The notes under the pieces are model-generated. The model did no database searches and was not told the DNA's origin. It saw nothing but the letters and a program-made list of their open reading frames with translations. From CAIPFQ01 sp964641775 (GTDB taxonomy: Bacteria > Chlamydiota > Chlamydiia > Chlamydiales > SM23-39): 9,540 nt of DNA. The stretch covers positions 1 to 9,540 of the forward strand of contig CAZXLK010000051.1 in the NCBI GenBank assembly GCA_964641775.1, read 5' to 3'. A program made the position numbers and the translations under genes. Shown here one piece after another: positions 1-5,310 of this stretch (its first letter is position 1; each line of letters begins with the position of its first letter).

Positions 1-224
1 CTACAAAATATAGTGAAGCAGATGCAGTAGCAGAGGTGCAAAAGATCAAAGCGGCAATCAATGTTCTTTTACAAATGATTTCTCCGCAGATTGAACATGA
101 TCGTAAAGAAGAGGCAAAAAGAGACCTTTCAGTCTTAACGCAAGAGATGCAAAGTACATCAGCTCTTGCAGCCCATTCTTTCGATAACTTAAGCTATCAA
201 TCGGAAATTTTAGTTCACGCTTAA
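1..224 (+). CDS. 3' end of an unrecognised helical protein (5'-truncated by window edge)
   Basis: The reading frame is open from the first complete codon (base 3) to a TAA at 222-224, so this is the C-terminal ~73 residues of a longer gene. A GTG at base 36 is in frame, but the frame stays open upstream of it, so I do not take it as the start. The visible part is rich in Ala, Glu, Lys and Gln with hydrophobic residues at helical spacing, suggesting one or two amphipathic helices. There is no Cys, membrane span or catalytic motif I can name. It ends 5 bp before the clpX stop codon on the opposite strand, so the two genes converge with no room for an ordinary intergenic terminator. I do not recognise the family. 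It might be a lineage-specific secreted or structural protein, but nothing seen here supports a function. Confidence 0.6.
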   Translation, partial: TKYSEADAVAEVQKIKAAINVLLQMISPQIEHDRKEEAKRDLSVLTQEMQSTSALAAHSFDNLSYQSEILVHA

Positions 225-229
225 AGAGT

Positions 230-1453
230 TCATGCGGATTTGTCGCGTGTGAGGCGGGGAGGCTCTCCGTTTAGCACGCTATCCTTATCAACGTGAATTT
301 CTTTGATGGTGGGATCGGAGGGGACTTCGAACATAAGGTCCCGGAGGATCGATTCGGTAATCATCCGAAGGGCGCGGGCGCCGGTGCCTGTTTCTTTGGC
401 CCTTTGAGCCATGGCTTTTAAGGCTTCGGCGGAAAATTCCAGTTTCACATTTTCTTCTGCAAAAAGAGCGATGTATTGCTTGAGGATCGCATTTTTGGGC
501 TGGGTGAGGATTTCGATGAGATCGTCGACTGTGAGTTCGTTGCAGTTGGCAATGCTGTTGAAACGGCCTACAAATTCAGGAATCATCCCAAAAGAAATGA
601 GATCTTCCGGCTCCACTTTAGAGAGGAGGTAGTTGGTTTCTTGGGTATCAAAGGCTCTTTTTGCGCTAAGATCAAAGCCAATGGTGCTTTTGCCAAGCCG
701 CTTGGCAATGAGTTTATCGAGATGAACAAAGGCCCCGCCAACAATAAAGAGAATATTTTGCGTGTTGACTTTGATGTATTCCTGATTGGGGTGTTTGCGC
801 CCCCCTTTGGGAGGGACATTGGCAACCGTTCCTTCTACGATTTTTAAAAGCGCTTGCTGTACCCCTTCTCCAGAAACATCGCGGGTGATGGAGACATTGG
901 CGGTTGTTTTTCGGATTTTATCGATTTCATCTACATAGATAATCCCATGCTCTGCTTTAGCAACATCATAATCGGCTGCTTGAAGAAGGCGGAGGATGAT
1001 ATTTTCCACATCTTCCCCTACATAGCCGGCTTCTGTCAGCGTAGTTGCATCGGAAATGGCAAAAGGGACATCAAGAATGGTGGCAAGGGTTCGGGCGATG
1101 AGCGTTTTGCCGGAGCCGGTTGGGCCAATGAGAAGGACATTGGATTTACTATATTCAATCTCCCCTTGCTTGCTTAAAGAGCGGATCCTTTTGTAATGGT
1201 TATAAACGGCAACGGAGATCGTCCTTTTGGCGTTTTCTTGACCGATGATGTATTCATCAAGATGGAGCTTGATCTCTTTTGGCTTGAGAAGCTTCATCTC
1301 ATAGGAGATCGGCTTTTTTTGGATGATTTCTTGGCAAAGCCCTACGCATTTATCACAGATGTAGGCGTTTGGTCCCGAGATCAGCTTTTCGACCAAATCT
1401 TCGGTTCTGCCGCAAAAAGAGCAGCTGGCAAGTTCGGGTGGTTTTTTACTCAT
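230..1453 (-). CDS. clpX: ATP-dependent unfoldase ClpX
   Basis: ClpX is the hexameric AAA+ unfoldase that recognises substrates and threads them into the ClpP chamber in the cytosol. The 407-residue length is normal. The N-terminal zinc-binding domain has C11/C14 and C33/C36. Walker A is GPTGSGKT at 110-117, the GYVG pore loop is at 143-146, Walker B is IIYVDEID at 171-178, the RKH pore loop is at 219-221, the ClpP-docking IGF loop is at 258-260, the arginine finger is in PEFVGR (R297), and sensor-2 is GAR at 358-360. All functional motifs are intact. The ATG overlaps the clpP stop as ATGA and has no clear Shine-Dalgarno, so translation is probably coupled to clpP. The intact IGF loop matters because the neighbouring ClpP has lost its nucleophile: docking is expected even though that subunit should not cut. 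Identity is essentially certain. Confidence 0.98.
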   Translation of the reverse strand: MSKKPPELASCSFCGRTEDLVEKLISGPNAYICDKCVGLCQEIIQKKPISYEMKLLKPKEIKLHLDEYIIGQENAKRTISVAVYNHYKRIRSLSKQGEIEYSKSNVLLIGPTGSGKTLIARTLATILDVPFAISDATTLTEAGYVGEDVENIILRLLQAADYDVAKAEHGIIYVDEIDKIRKTTANVSITRDVSGEGVQQALLKIVEGTVANVPPKGGRKHPNQEYIKVNTQNILFIVGGAFVHLDKLIAKRLGKSTIGFDLSAKRAFDTQETNYLLSKVEPEDLISFGMIPEFVGRFNSIANCNELTVDDLIEILTQPKNAILKQYIALFAEENVKLEFSAEALKAMAQRAKETGTGARALRMITESILRDLMFEVPSDPTIKEIHVDKDSVLNGEPPRLTRDKSA

Positions 1454-2088
1454 GAAAAAGTAGCGCTTGGTTCCGGCATTTCTTTTGCTGTGCCACCTGC
1501 AGCTAGAGCTGTAGGTTTGGCAATTTGATCAATGATCCCATAGCGAAGGGCCGCTTCCGGATTCATGTAAAAATCCCTTTCGGAATCTTCTAACACCTTT
1601 TCAATGCTCTGTCCTGTAAAACGGGACATCAAAGAGGAGGTGATTTTTTTCAGCTCCAAAATCTCTTTCGCTTGCAGGGCAATATCTTCTGATGTTCCGC
1701 CAACTCCTCCGTAGGGCTGATGGAGCATCACGCGGCTATGGGGAAGGGCATATCGCTTGCCTTTGGTTCCTGCAGCAAGAAGGAGCGCTGCCATGGCGAC
1801 TGCTTGTCCAATGCAATAGGTATTAATATCGCAGCCCAAAAATTGCATCGTATCGAGAATCGCAAGGCCCGATGTGATCATCCCCCCACCCGAATTGATG
1901 TAGAGATTGATGTCTTTTTTGGGATCTTCCATTTTGAGAAAAAGAAGCTGCGCTACGACAACATTTGCTACTTGATCGCCGATTTCAGTGCCGATAAAAA
2001 TGATTCGATCTTTCAAAAGCCGAGAATAGATGTCCATGGAGCGCTCGCCACGGCCCGTATCCTCGATCACATAAGGGGTTAAAGACAT
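1450..2088 (-). CDS. clpP: ClpP-family subunit with the catalytic serine replaced by alanine
   Basis: ClpP forms double heptameric rings that degrade proteins fed by ClpX. The 212-residue length and the overall sequence (GRGERSMDIYSRLL near the start, KGKRYALPHSRVM, and YGIID near the end) place it firmly in the family, close to chlamydial ClpP2 by recall. The triad positions read A98/H123/D172. The usual GQAxSM nucleophile motif is GQAVAM, with codon 98 GCC at 1795-1797 on the complement. The usual SPGG of the substrate-binding strand is SGGG at 66-69. His and Asp are retained, and there is no frameshift or stop. The gene therefore looks maintained but should lack peptidase activity, resembling the ClpR idea in cyanobacteria and plastids. 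The Ala/Pro-rich C-terminal tail (about 190-212) is probably flexible. It has its own promoter and a strong Shine-Dalgarno, and overlaps clpX by 4 nt. An active ClpP is presumably encoded elsewhere. Confidence 0.96.
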   Translation of the reverse strand: MSLTPYVIEDTGRGERSMDIYSRLLKDRIIFIGTEIGDQVANVVVAQLLFLKMEDPKKDINLYINSGGGMITSGLAILDTMQFLGCDINTYCIGQAVAMAALLLAAGTKGKRYALPHSRVMLHQPYGGVGGTSEDIALQAKEILELKKITSSLMSRFTGQSIEKVLEDSERDFYMNPEAALRYGIIDQIAKPTALAAGGTAKEMPEPSATFS

Positions 2089-2094
2089 AATTTT

Positions 2095-2100
2095 GCCTCC
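2095..2100 (-). promoter_or_regulatory. Shine-Dalgarno of clpP
   Basis: GGAGGC lies 6 nt upstream of the clpP ATG at 2086-2088. It is the strongest ribosome-binding site in the window and fixes the clpP start. By contrast, clpX relies on the ATGA overlap and tig has no visible site. Confidence 0.85.
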
Positions 2101-2111
2101 GCTAACGCTAA

Positions 2112-2140
2112 TATATACTGTCGATTCTTTACACGGTCAA
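2112..2140 (-). promoter_or_regulatory. sigma70-type promoter for clpP-clpX
   Basis: On the minus strand, TTGACC (2140-2135) and TATATA (2117-2112) are separated by 17 nt, a near-consensus housekeeping promoter. A shifted TATATT at 2115-2110 would give 19-nt spacing. It sits in the 70-bp gap between the tig stop and the clpP start, so clpP-clpX can be transcribed apart from tig. No strong terminator hairpin is seen after tig, so read-through is also likely. No heat-shock operator such as CIRCE was found here. Confidence 0.7.
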
Positions 2141-2158
2141 GCATTTATTGACTGGCTG

Positions 2159-3460
2159 TCACTTGTTACTACTGTTTTTAATAATGTAATCTTGGGCTTT
2201 TGCTAAGATGACTTTAGAAAGGGCTATGGCAAAAACCTCTTTCGGAATCTGATCTATGCTTTGGGGCAGCTCTTTTCCATGGCTTCTCATCATTGCAATC
2301 GCTTCATGTTGGGCATCCTGGTAAGTGATTCCAATATTTGCATCGCGAACAATTTGGCGGGAAAGATAAAAAATCTGCACCGAATGCATCGCTTCCGCTT
2401 CAATTTTTTCCAGGAGTTTTTTTCGATCATCCTCGCTTAAATTTTCCCAATCTTTTCTAAAATTGGCATTTTGCAAGAGCTGTTTTTGCCTATGTTCTTT
2501 TTCCGTTGCAATGAGTGAGTGGGGAAGCTCAAAAGGATAATTTTTTATCAAAAAGGCATTGACCTGTTCTCGCAAAAGCTCTTGCGCTTTTTCATCTCTT
2601 TGCCGGTTTAACATATCGGTGATTGACTGACGCATGTGGACAAGATCTTTAGCTCCGACCTTTTTTGCAAATTCCTCATCCAAGGAAGGGAGGGTTGCCT
2701 CTTCGAGCTTTAAGACTTTGATCCGAACTTTTTTCGGCAAAAATTCTTTTTTCTCCTCTTCGGTTGCATCCTCATCAGGCTCGCTTGTCCCTTCTCGAAC
2801 ATCACCAACTTTAGCGCCAATGACGAGATCTTGCATCCATTTTGCCATCCGCTCTTTCGATACTTCAAAACGGACCTGGTTAAAGACCCGAGTGGCACTC
2901 TCCCCCTCGAGAGTGTCGAGATCGATCATGATATAATCTTTTTCCTGGATGGGCCTATCACTCACCTCTTTCCATGATGCAAAGAAAAATCGCATCTGCC
3001 TGATCGCTTCTTCGATTTCTTTTTCCCCAACTTCAGCCCTTTTTACAGGTTTTGGTGCAAATTGTTTTGGATCAACCGTTGGAATCAGAGGTTCCGTTTC
3101 AAACTGGAATACTAATTCCGCAACGTCCTCAGACATCTTTTTCAAATCAAAAGTGATGCGGGCGTTATTATTTAAAAGGGGAACTTTTGCAAGCTTCTCA
3201 GCCTCAGAAAAAGCAAGATCGGCAAGCTTGCTATGGGTCTCTTTTTCCACTTGGGCAGGATACTTTTTCAAGATCATCTCTTCCGGAGCTTTTCCCCTCC
3301 GAAATCCGGGCAGCTCCACTTCTTTGCCCACTGCCTTGACTGCCTCCAATTTGGCATCCTTAATTAAGGGAGCTTTTGCCTTAATTTGCATTTCTATCAT
3401 GCAAGAAGGTTTCCGCTCGACGATTGCAGTGACTTTATCGTTGTTAAATTCGTTTGTCAT
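2159..3460 (-). CDS. tig: trigger factor, ribosome-associated chaperone/PPIase
   Basis: Trigger factor binds the ribosomal exit tunnel and shields nascent chains. The 433-residue length is typical. The N-terminal domain contains the ribosome-docking signature GFRRGKAP at 52-59. A central FKBP-like prolyl isomerase region follows at roughly 165-265, with an acidic stretch (about DEDATEEEKKEF) inserted in it. The long C-terminal helical chaperone arms run from there to the end and are rich in Lys, Glu and Gln. The start at 3460 fits the family N-terminus: the first beta strand begins near residue 10. There is no Shine-Dalgarno in the 9 nt between the tRNA-Gly 3' end and the ATG, which is unusual (see findings). 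The order tig, clpP, clpX is common in bacteria and places the chaperone ahead of the degradation machinery. Confidence 0.96.
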   Translation of the reverse strand: MTNEFNNDKVTAIVERKPSCMIEMQIKAKAPLIKDAKLEAVKAVGKEVELPGFRRGKAPEEMILKKYPAQVEKETHSKLADLAFSEAEKLAKVPLLNNNARITFDLKKMSEDVAELVFQFETEPLIPTVDPKQFAPKPVKRAEVGEKEIEEAIRQMRFFFASWKEVSDRPIQEKDYIMIDLDTLEGESATRVFNQVRFEVSKERMAKWMQDLVIGAKVGDVREGTSEPDEDATEEEKKEFLPKKVRIKVLKLEEATLPSLDEEFAKKVGAKDLVHMRQSITDMLNRQRDEKAQELLREQVNAFLIKNYPFELPHSLIATEKEHRQKQLLQNANFRKDWENLSEDDRKKLLEKIEAEAMHSVQIFYLSRQIVRDANIGITYQDAQHEAIAMMRSHGKELPQSIDQIPKEVFAIALSKVILAKAQDYIIKNSSNK

Positions 3461-3469
3461 AAATTAATA

Positions 3470-3540
3470 GCGGGTGATGAGGCTCGAACTCACGACCCTC
3501 ACGTTGGCAACGTGATGCTCTACCACTGAGCTACACCCGC
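3470..3540 (-). tRNA. tRNA-Gly (anticodon GCC)
   Basis: The 71-nt minus-strand sequence folds into a full cloverleaf. The acceptor GCGGGTG/CACCCGC is perfect over 7 bp. The D-stem is GCTC/GAGC and the anticodon stem is TCACG/CGTGA around the loop TTGCCAA. The T-stem is GTGAG/CTCAT around TTCGAGC, with one G-T pair. The anticodon GCC is at 3508-3506 and reads GGC/GGT glycine codons. No 3' CCA is encoded: the next bases are TATTAATTT and then the tig ATG, so CCA must be added after processing. It appears co-transcribed with tig from the promoter at 3555-3583. Confidence 0.97.
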
Positions 3541-3554
3541 ATACAAAGCGTTAA

Positions 3555-3583
3555 ATTATATCTTCTTCCCTCTTTTTTAACAA
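3555..3583 (-). promoter_or_regulatory. promoter for tRNA-Gly and tig
   Basis: On the minus strand, TTGTTA (3583-3578) and a perfect TATAAT (3560-3555) are separated by 17 nt. The -10 ends 14 nt before the tRNA 5' base, so the primary transcript has a short leader to be removed by RNase P. There is no other promoter-like sequence between the tRNA and tig, so tig probably depends on this one. The -35 lies only 18 bp from the end of the inverted-repeat element. Confidence 0.75.
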
Positions 3584-3601
3584 CCTATGTCCGTGAGTTA
3601 A

Positions 3602-3663
3602 TTGCAAAAGTTCGCTTGTTTTTTTTCAACGCAAAGGCGCAAAGGCGCAAAGACACGCAGAGG
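3602..3663 (+). repeat. left terminal inverted repeat, 62 bp
   Basis: It begins TTGCAAAAGTTCGCTTG, followed by an 8-T run, CAAC, and then three 8-bp units at 3631-3654 (GCAAAGGC twice, then GCAAAGAC). It pairs with 3975-4036. Confidence 0.9.
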
Positions 3664-3675
3664 ATCCCTGGGATC

Positions 3676-3793
3676 GGCCTCCACTTTTTGCTTAACGCAA
3701 AAAGCACGGCCCTTCGGTAAATTTTTTTCTTCAAGCCTTCGGCTCGAAAAAAAATTTCCCTTCGGGTCTCTGAGCTGGCGCTCAGTGGAGGCC
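3676..3793. repeat. 10-bp inverted pair inside the left half
   Basis: GGCCTCCACT at 3676-3685 is the exact reverse complement of 3784-3793. This gives the left half of the element its own possible fold, competing with the full-length hairpin. The right half lacks an equivalent, so the two halves are not structurally equal. Confidence 0.6.
3731..3760 (+). repeat. inner inverted arm, left copy (30 nt)
   Basis: This is reverse-complementary to 3871-3900 at 29 of 30 positions. It begins TCAAGCCTTCGGCTCG followed by an A run. Its pairing axis is shifted about 7 nt from that of the outer arms, showing small insertions or deletions between them. Confidence 0.85.
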
Positions 3794-3840
3794 TAGCCCT
3801 TGTGAGCACTCAGGGGTGTAGCTAATGAGGGCCCCGTTTC

Positions 3841-3857
3841 TTGAACCGCAGGTTCAA
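3841..3857. repeat. small perfect hairpin at the centre of the element
   Basis: TTGAACCGCAGGTTCAA is a 7-bp perfect stem around a GCA loop, lying in the centre between the two inner arms. No T run follows it on either strand, so it is not a typical intrinsic terminator. Confidence 0.7.
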
Positions 3858-3974
3858 GAGGACATGAGGGGGAAAATTTTTTTTCGAGCCGAAGGCTTGA
3901 AATAAAAAATTTTTCACCGAATGCCTTTTTTGCAAAGCAAAAAAGTAGGGGCCCTTTTCCGGTGATACGAGCAC

Positions 3975-4036
3975 CCTCTGCGTTTCTTTGCGCCTTTGCG
4001 CCTTTGCGTTGAAAAAAAACAAGCGAACTTTTGCAA
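3975..4036 (-). repeat. right terminal inverted repeat, 62 bp
   Basis: This is the mirror of 3602-3663, with the 8-bp units at 3984-4007 on the minus strand. It ends TTTTGCAA at 4036. A small GTACT/AGTAC hairpin lies just outside at 4037-4049. Confidence 0.9.
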
Positions 4037-4101
4037 GTACTTCCAGTACCCGAAATTCTTAAAGCTTTATTTAATTAAATACCCACCTCTCTAAAAATAA
4101 C

Positions 4102-4130
4102 TTGAATTATTCAATAAAAATAAATATAAA
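4102..4130 (+). promoter_or_regulatory. candidate promoter for the three-gene cassette
   Basis: TTGAAT (4102-4107) and TATAAA (4125-4130) are spaced 17 nt apart, about 30 bp before the first cassette start codon. The gap 4050-4159 is very A/T-rich, so chance matches are likely and the call is moderate. It is the only well-spaced pair I see between the inverted repeat and 4160. Confidence 0.5.
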
Positions 4131-4159
4131 AATTAATAGTTTTTGAAAAGAGTGATTAT

Positions 4160-4585
4160 ATGATTCGGATTGCCCATCGGGGAAATCTTCACGGTCCTAA
4201 TCCTGAGAAGGAAAATACCCCATCTTATATTGAAGCAGCCTTGCGCCATTTTTTTTGCGAGATTGATCTTTGGTTTACCGATCGATGTATGCTGGGCCAC
4301 GATCAACCTACGATCCCCGTTGAGCCGAATTTTTTATGTAACCCAAAGCTTTTTATCCATTGCAAAAACATCGAAGCCCTTGTTTTTATGAGTGAGATGC
4401 CGGCGACCTATTTCTTTCATGATAAAGATCCATTCGTTCTCACTTCCAAGGGCCATATTTGGTGTTATCCTAATCTTAAGCCCATTCCACACGGCATAAA
4501 TCTCTTGCCGGAATGGAACCGGTTATCCAAAGAAGATCTGCAAGGATGTGTTGGGGTTTGTTCCGATTACATAGCTAACTATTAA
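4160..4585 (+). CDS. compact glycerophosphodiester phosphodiesterase-like protein
   Basis: The 141-residue protein has the front half of the GDPD-type TIM-barrel signature: H6-R7-G8, E18-N19-T20, E34-x-D36 and H47-D48. In GDPD enzymes these supply the two catalytic histidines and the metal ligands for cleaving a phosphodiester. It is much shorter than typical GDPDs (about 240 residues or more). The ending, with a CSDYI motif, matches a small family I recall next to capsule or surface-polysaccharide genes. No signal peptide or membrane segment is visible, so it is probably cytosolic. The Shine-Dalgarno is weak (AAAAGAG). Its TAA overlaps the ribosome-binding site of the nucleotidyltransferase that follows, indicating an operon. 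Substrate is unknown: a phosphodiester or nucleotide-linked intermediate is plausible. An epimerase-like or non-catalytic role cannot be excluded. Confidence 0.85.
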   Translation: MIRIAHRGNLHGPNPEKENTPSYIEAALRHFFCEIDLWFTDRCMLGHDQPTIPVEPNFLCNPKLFIHCKNIEALVFMSEMPATYFFHDKDPFVLTSKGHIWCYPNLKPIPHGINLLPEWNRLSKEDLQGCVGVCSDYIANY

Positions 4586-4588
4586 GGA
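4584..4588 (+). promoter_or_regulatory. Shine-Dalgarno deciding the nucleotidyltransferase start
   Basis: AAGGA lies 5 nt before the ATG at 4594. An upstream in-frame ATG at 4588 overlaps this site, so 4594 is the better start. The site also overlaps the stop codon of the preceding gene. Confidence 0.65.
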
Positions 4589-4593
4589 TGTAT

Positions 4594-5310
4594 ATGAATA
4601 TTGTGATTCCAATGGCAGGAAGGGGAGAGAGATTTAGAATCCAGGGATTTGAAGTTCCAAAGCCAATCATAGACATTCATGGGTCTCCTATGATTCAAGC
4701 TGCAATTGATAGTCTTGGGGTTCATGGAAATTATATATTTATCGTTTTTGATTATGAAAATGATTCTTTTAACAAAAAGATATTAGAAGCAATTCACTCA
4801 TCTTGCCCAAATCCAAAGATTATAAAGATCAATTTCATCACTGAGGGGCCGGCATCAACCGTAATACTTGCAAAAGAATTGATCAATAACGACGAGCCGC
4901 TCTTAGTTGCAAATTGCGATCAAATCATGAAATGGGATTCCGAGGAGTTTTTAAAAGCAATCGATACAAAAAAAGATGGAATTGTCGTTACTTATTTTTC
5001 AACCACAGAAAAAAATAGCTATGTGGAGTTACTGGATGGGCGGGCGATCCGATTTGCGGAGAAGAAAGTGATCAGCAACCATTCATTAAATGGGATCCAT
5101 TTTTGGAGAAGAGGGAAAGATTTTGTAAGGTCAGCGGAGAAGATGATTGCGAAAAATATCCGTGTGAATCGGGAATTTTATATCTCCGAAACCTATAATC
5201 AATTGATTGAAGAGGGGTGCGATATTGGGATTTATGAAATTCCAAAAGAGGAGCATTGGGCGATTGGAACCCCTGAGGATTTAAAAAAATATTTATATGC
5301 GTATTCATAA
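4594..5310 (+). CDS. nucleotidyltransferase of the sugar-phosphate (RmlA-like) type, substrate unknown
   Basis: These enzymes join a nucleoside triphosphate to a sugar- or polyol-phosphate to give an activated NDP/CDP compound and pyrophosphate. From 4594 the protein has 238 residues. The N-terminal nucleotide-binding loop is MAGRGERF at 7-14, followed by PKP at 22-24, the substrate-side TEGPAST at 83-89, the metal-binding Asp in NCDQ at 107-110, and a GTPEDL motif near the C-terminus. There is no left-handed beta-helix acyltransferase domain, so it is single-function. The sequence does not tell CTP from UTP or dTTP users. Similar proteins occur in polysaccharide and capsule-modification loci. 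It follows the GDPD-like gene after 8 nt and overlaps the cupin gene by 14 nt, a tightly packed cassette. Confident on family, not on substrate. Confidence 0.88.
   Translation: MNIVIPMAGRGERFRIQGFEVPKPIIDIHGSPMIQAAIDSLGVHGNYIFIVFDYENDSFNKKILEAIHSSCPNPKIIKINFITEGPASTVILAKELINNDEPLLVANCDQIMKWDSEEFLKAIDTKKDGIVVTYFSTTEKNSYVELLDGRAIRFAEKKVISNHSLNGIHFWRRGKDFVRSAEKMIAKNIRVNREFYISETYNQLIEEGCDIGIYEIPKEEHWAIGTPEDLKKYLYAYS

Larger units (their letters stand above)
3602..4036. repeat. 435-bp non-coding inverted-repeat element (MITE-like, no transposase)
   Basis: The terminal arms 3602-3663 and 3975-4036 are reverse complements at 61 of 62 positions; the single difference is at 3654. Similarity continues inward in weaker form through a Tn/gcaaaa hairpin and a TTCGGT block, then becomes strong again at 3731-3760 versus 3871-3900 (29 of 30). 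The two sides are thus roughly 160-bp arms around a ~110-bp centre. The outer arms contain tandem 8-bp units (GCAAAGGC). This matches a repeat motif I recall from many environmental bacteria, where it is often mistranslated as NAKAQRRK-type proteins. I see no coding gene inside and no convincing target-site duplication at the ends. It fills the gap between the divergent tRNA/tig and cassette units. Mobility is inferred, not shown. Confidence 0.85.

Noticed and set aside
411..1528. Plus-strand open frames opposite clpX and clpP
   Set aside because: They are antisense shadows of strongly conserved genes, with no start signals or recognisable domains.
1450..2088. clpP as a decaying pseudogene
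   Set aside because: The frame is full length with no stop or frameshift, a strong promoter and ribosome-binding site, and conserved His, Asp and structural segments; only active-site positions differ, which argues for a retained non-catalytic role.
3631..3654. Short tandem units as a possible CRISPR array
   Set aside because: Units are 8 bp, directly adjacent with no spacers, and no cas genes are present.
3602..3796. Plus-strand 64-codon open frame in the left half of the inverted repeat
   Set aside because: It is a translation of the repeat itself, with TQRRKGAK-type low-complexity content and no ribosome-binding site; the DNA is conserved as a repeat, not as protein.
3814..3823. GGGTGTAGCT inside the element, identical to the start of the tRNA-Gly
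   Set aside because: Only 10 nt match and the rest does not fold as a tRNA; too short to claim a tRNA fragment or attachment site.
3585..4022. Minus-strand open frames over the repeat, including one reading FNAKAQRRKETQR
   Set aside because: NAKAQRRK-type peptides are familiar database artefacts of this DNA repeat. The frames arise because the repeat lacks stops, and they overlap the tRNA/tig promoter side.
3596..4042. Target-site duplication flanking the inverted repeat
   Set aside because: The bases just outside 3602 and 4036 (GTTAA and GTACT) do not match convincingly.
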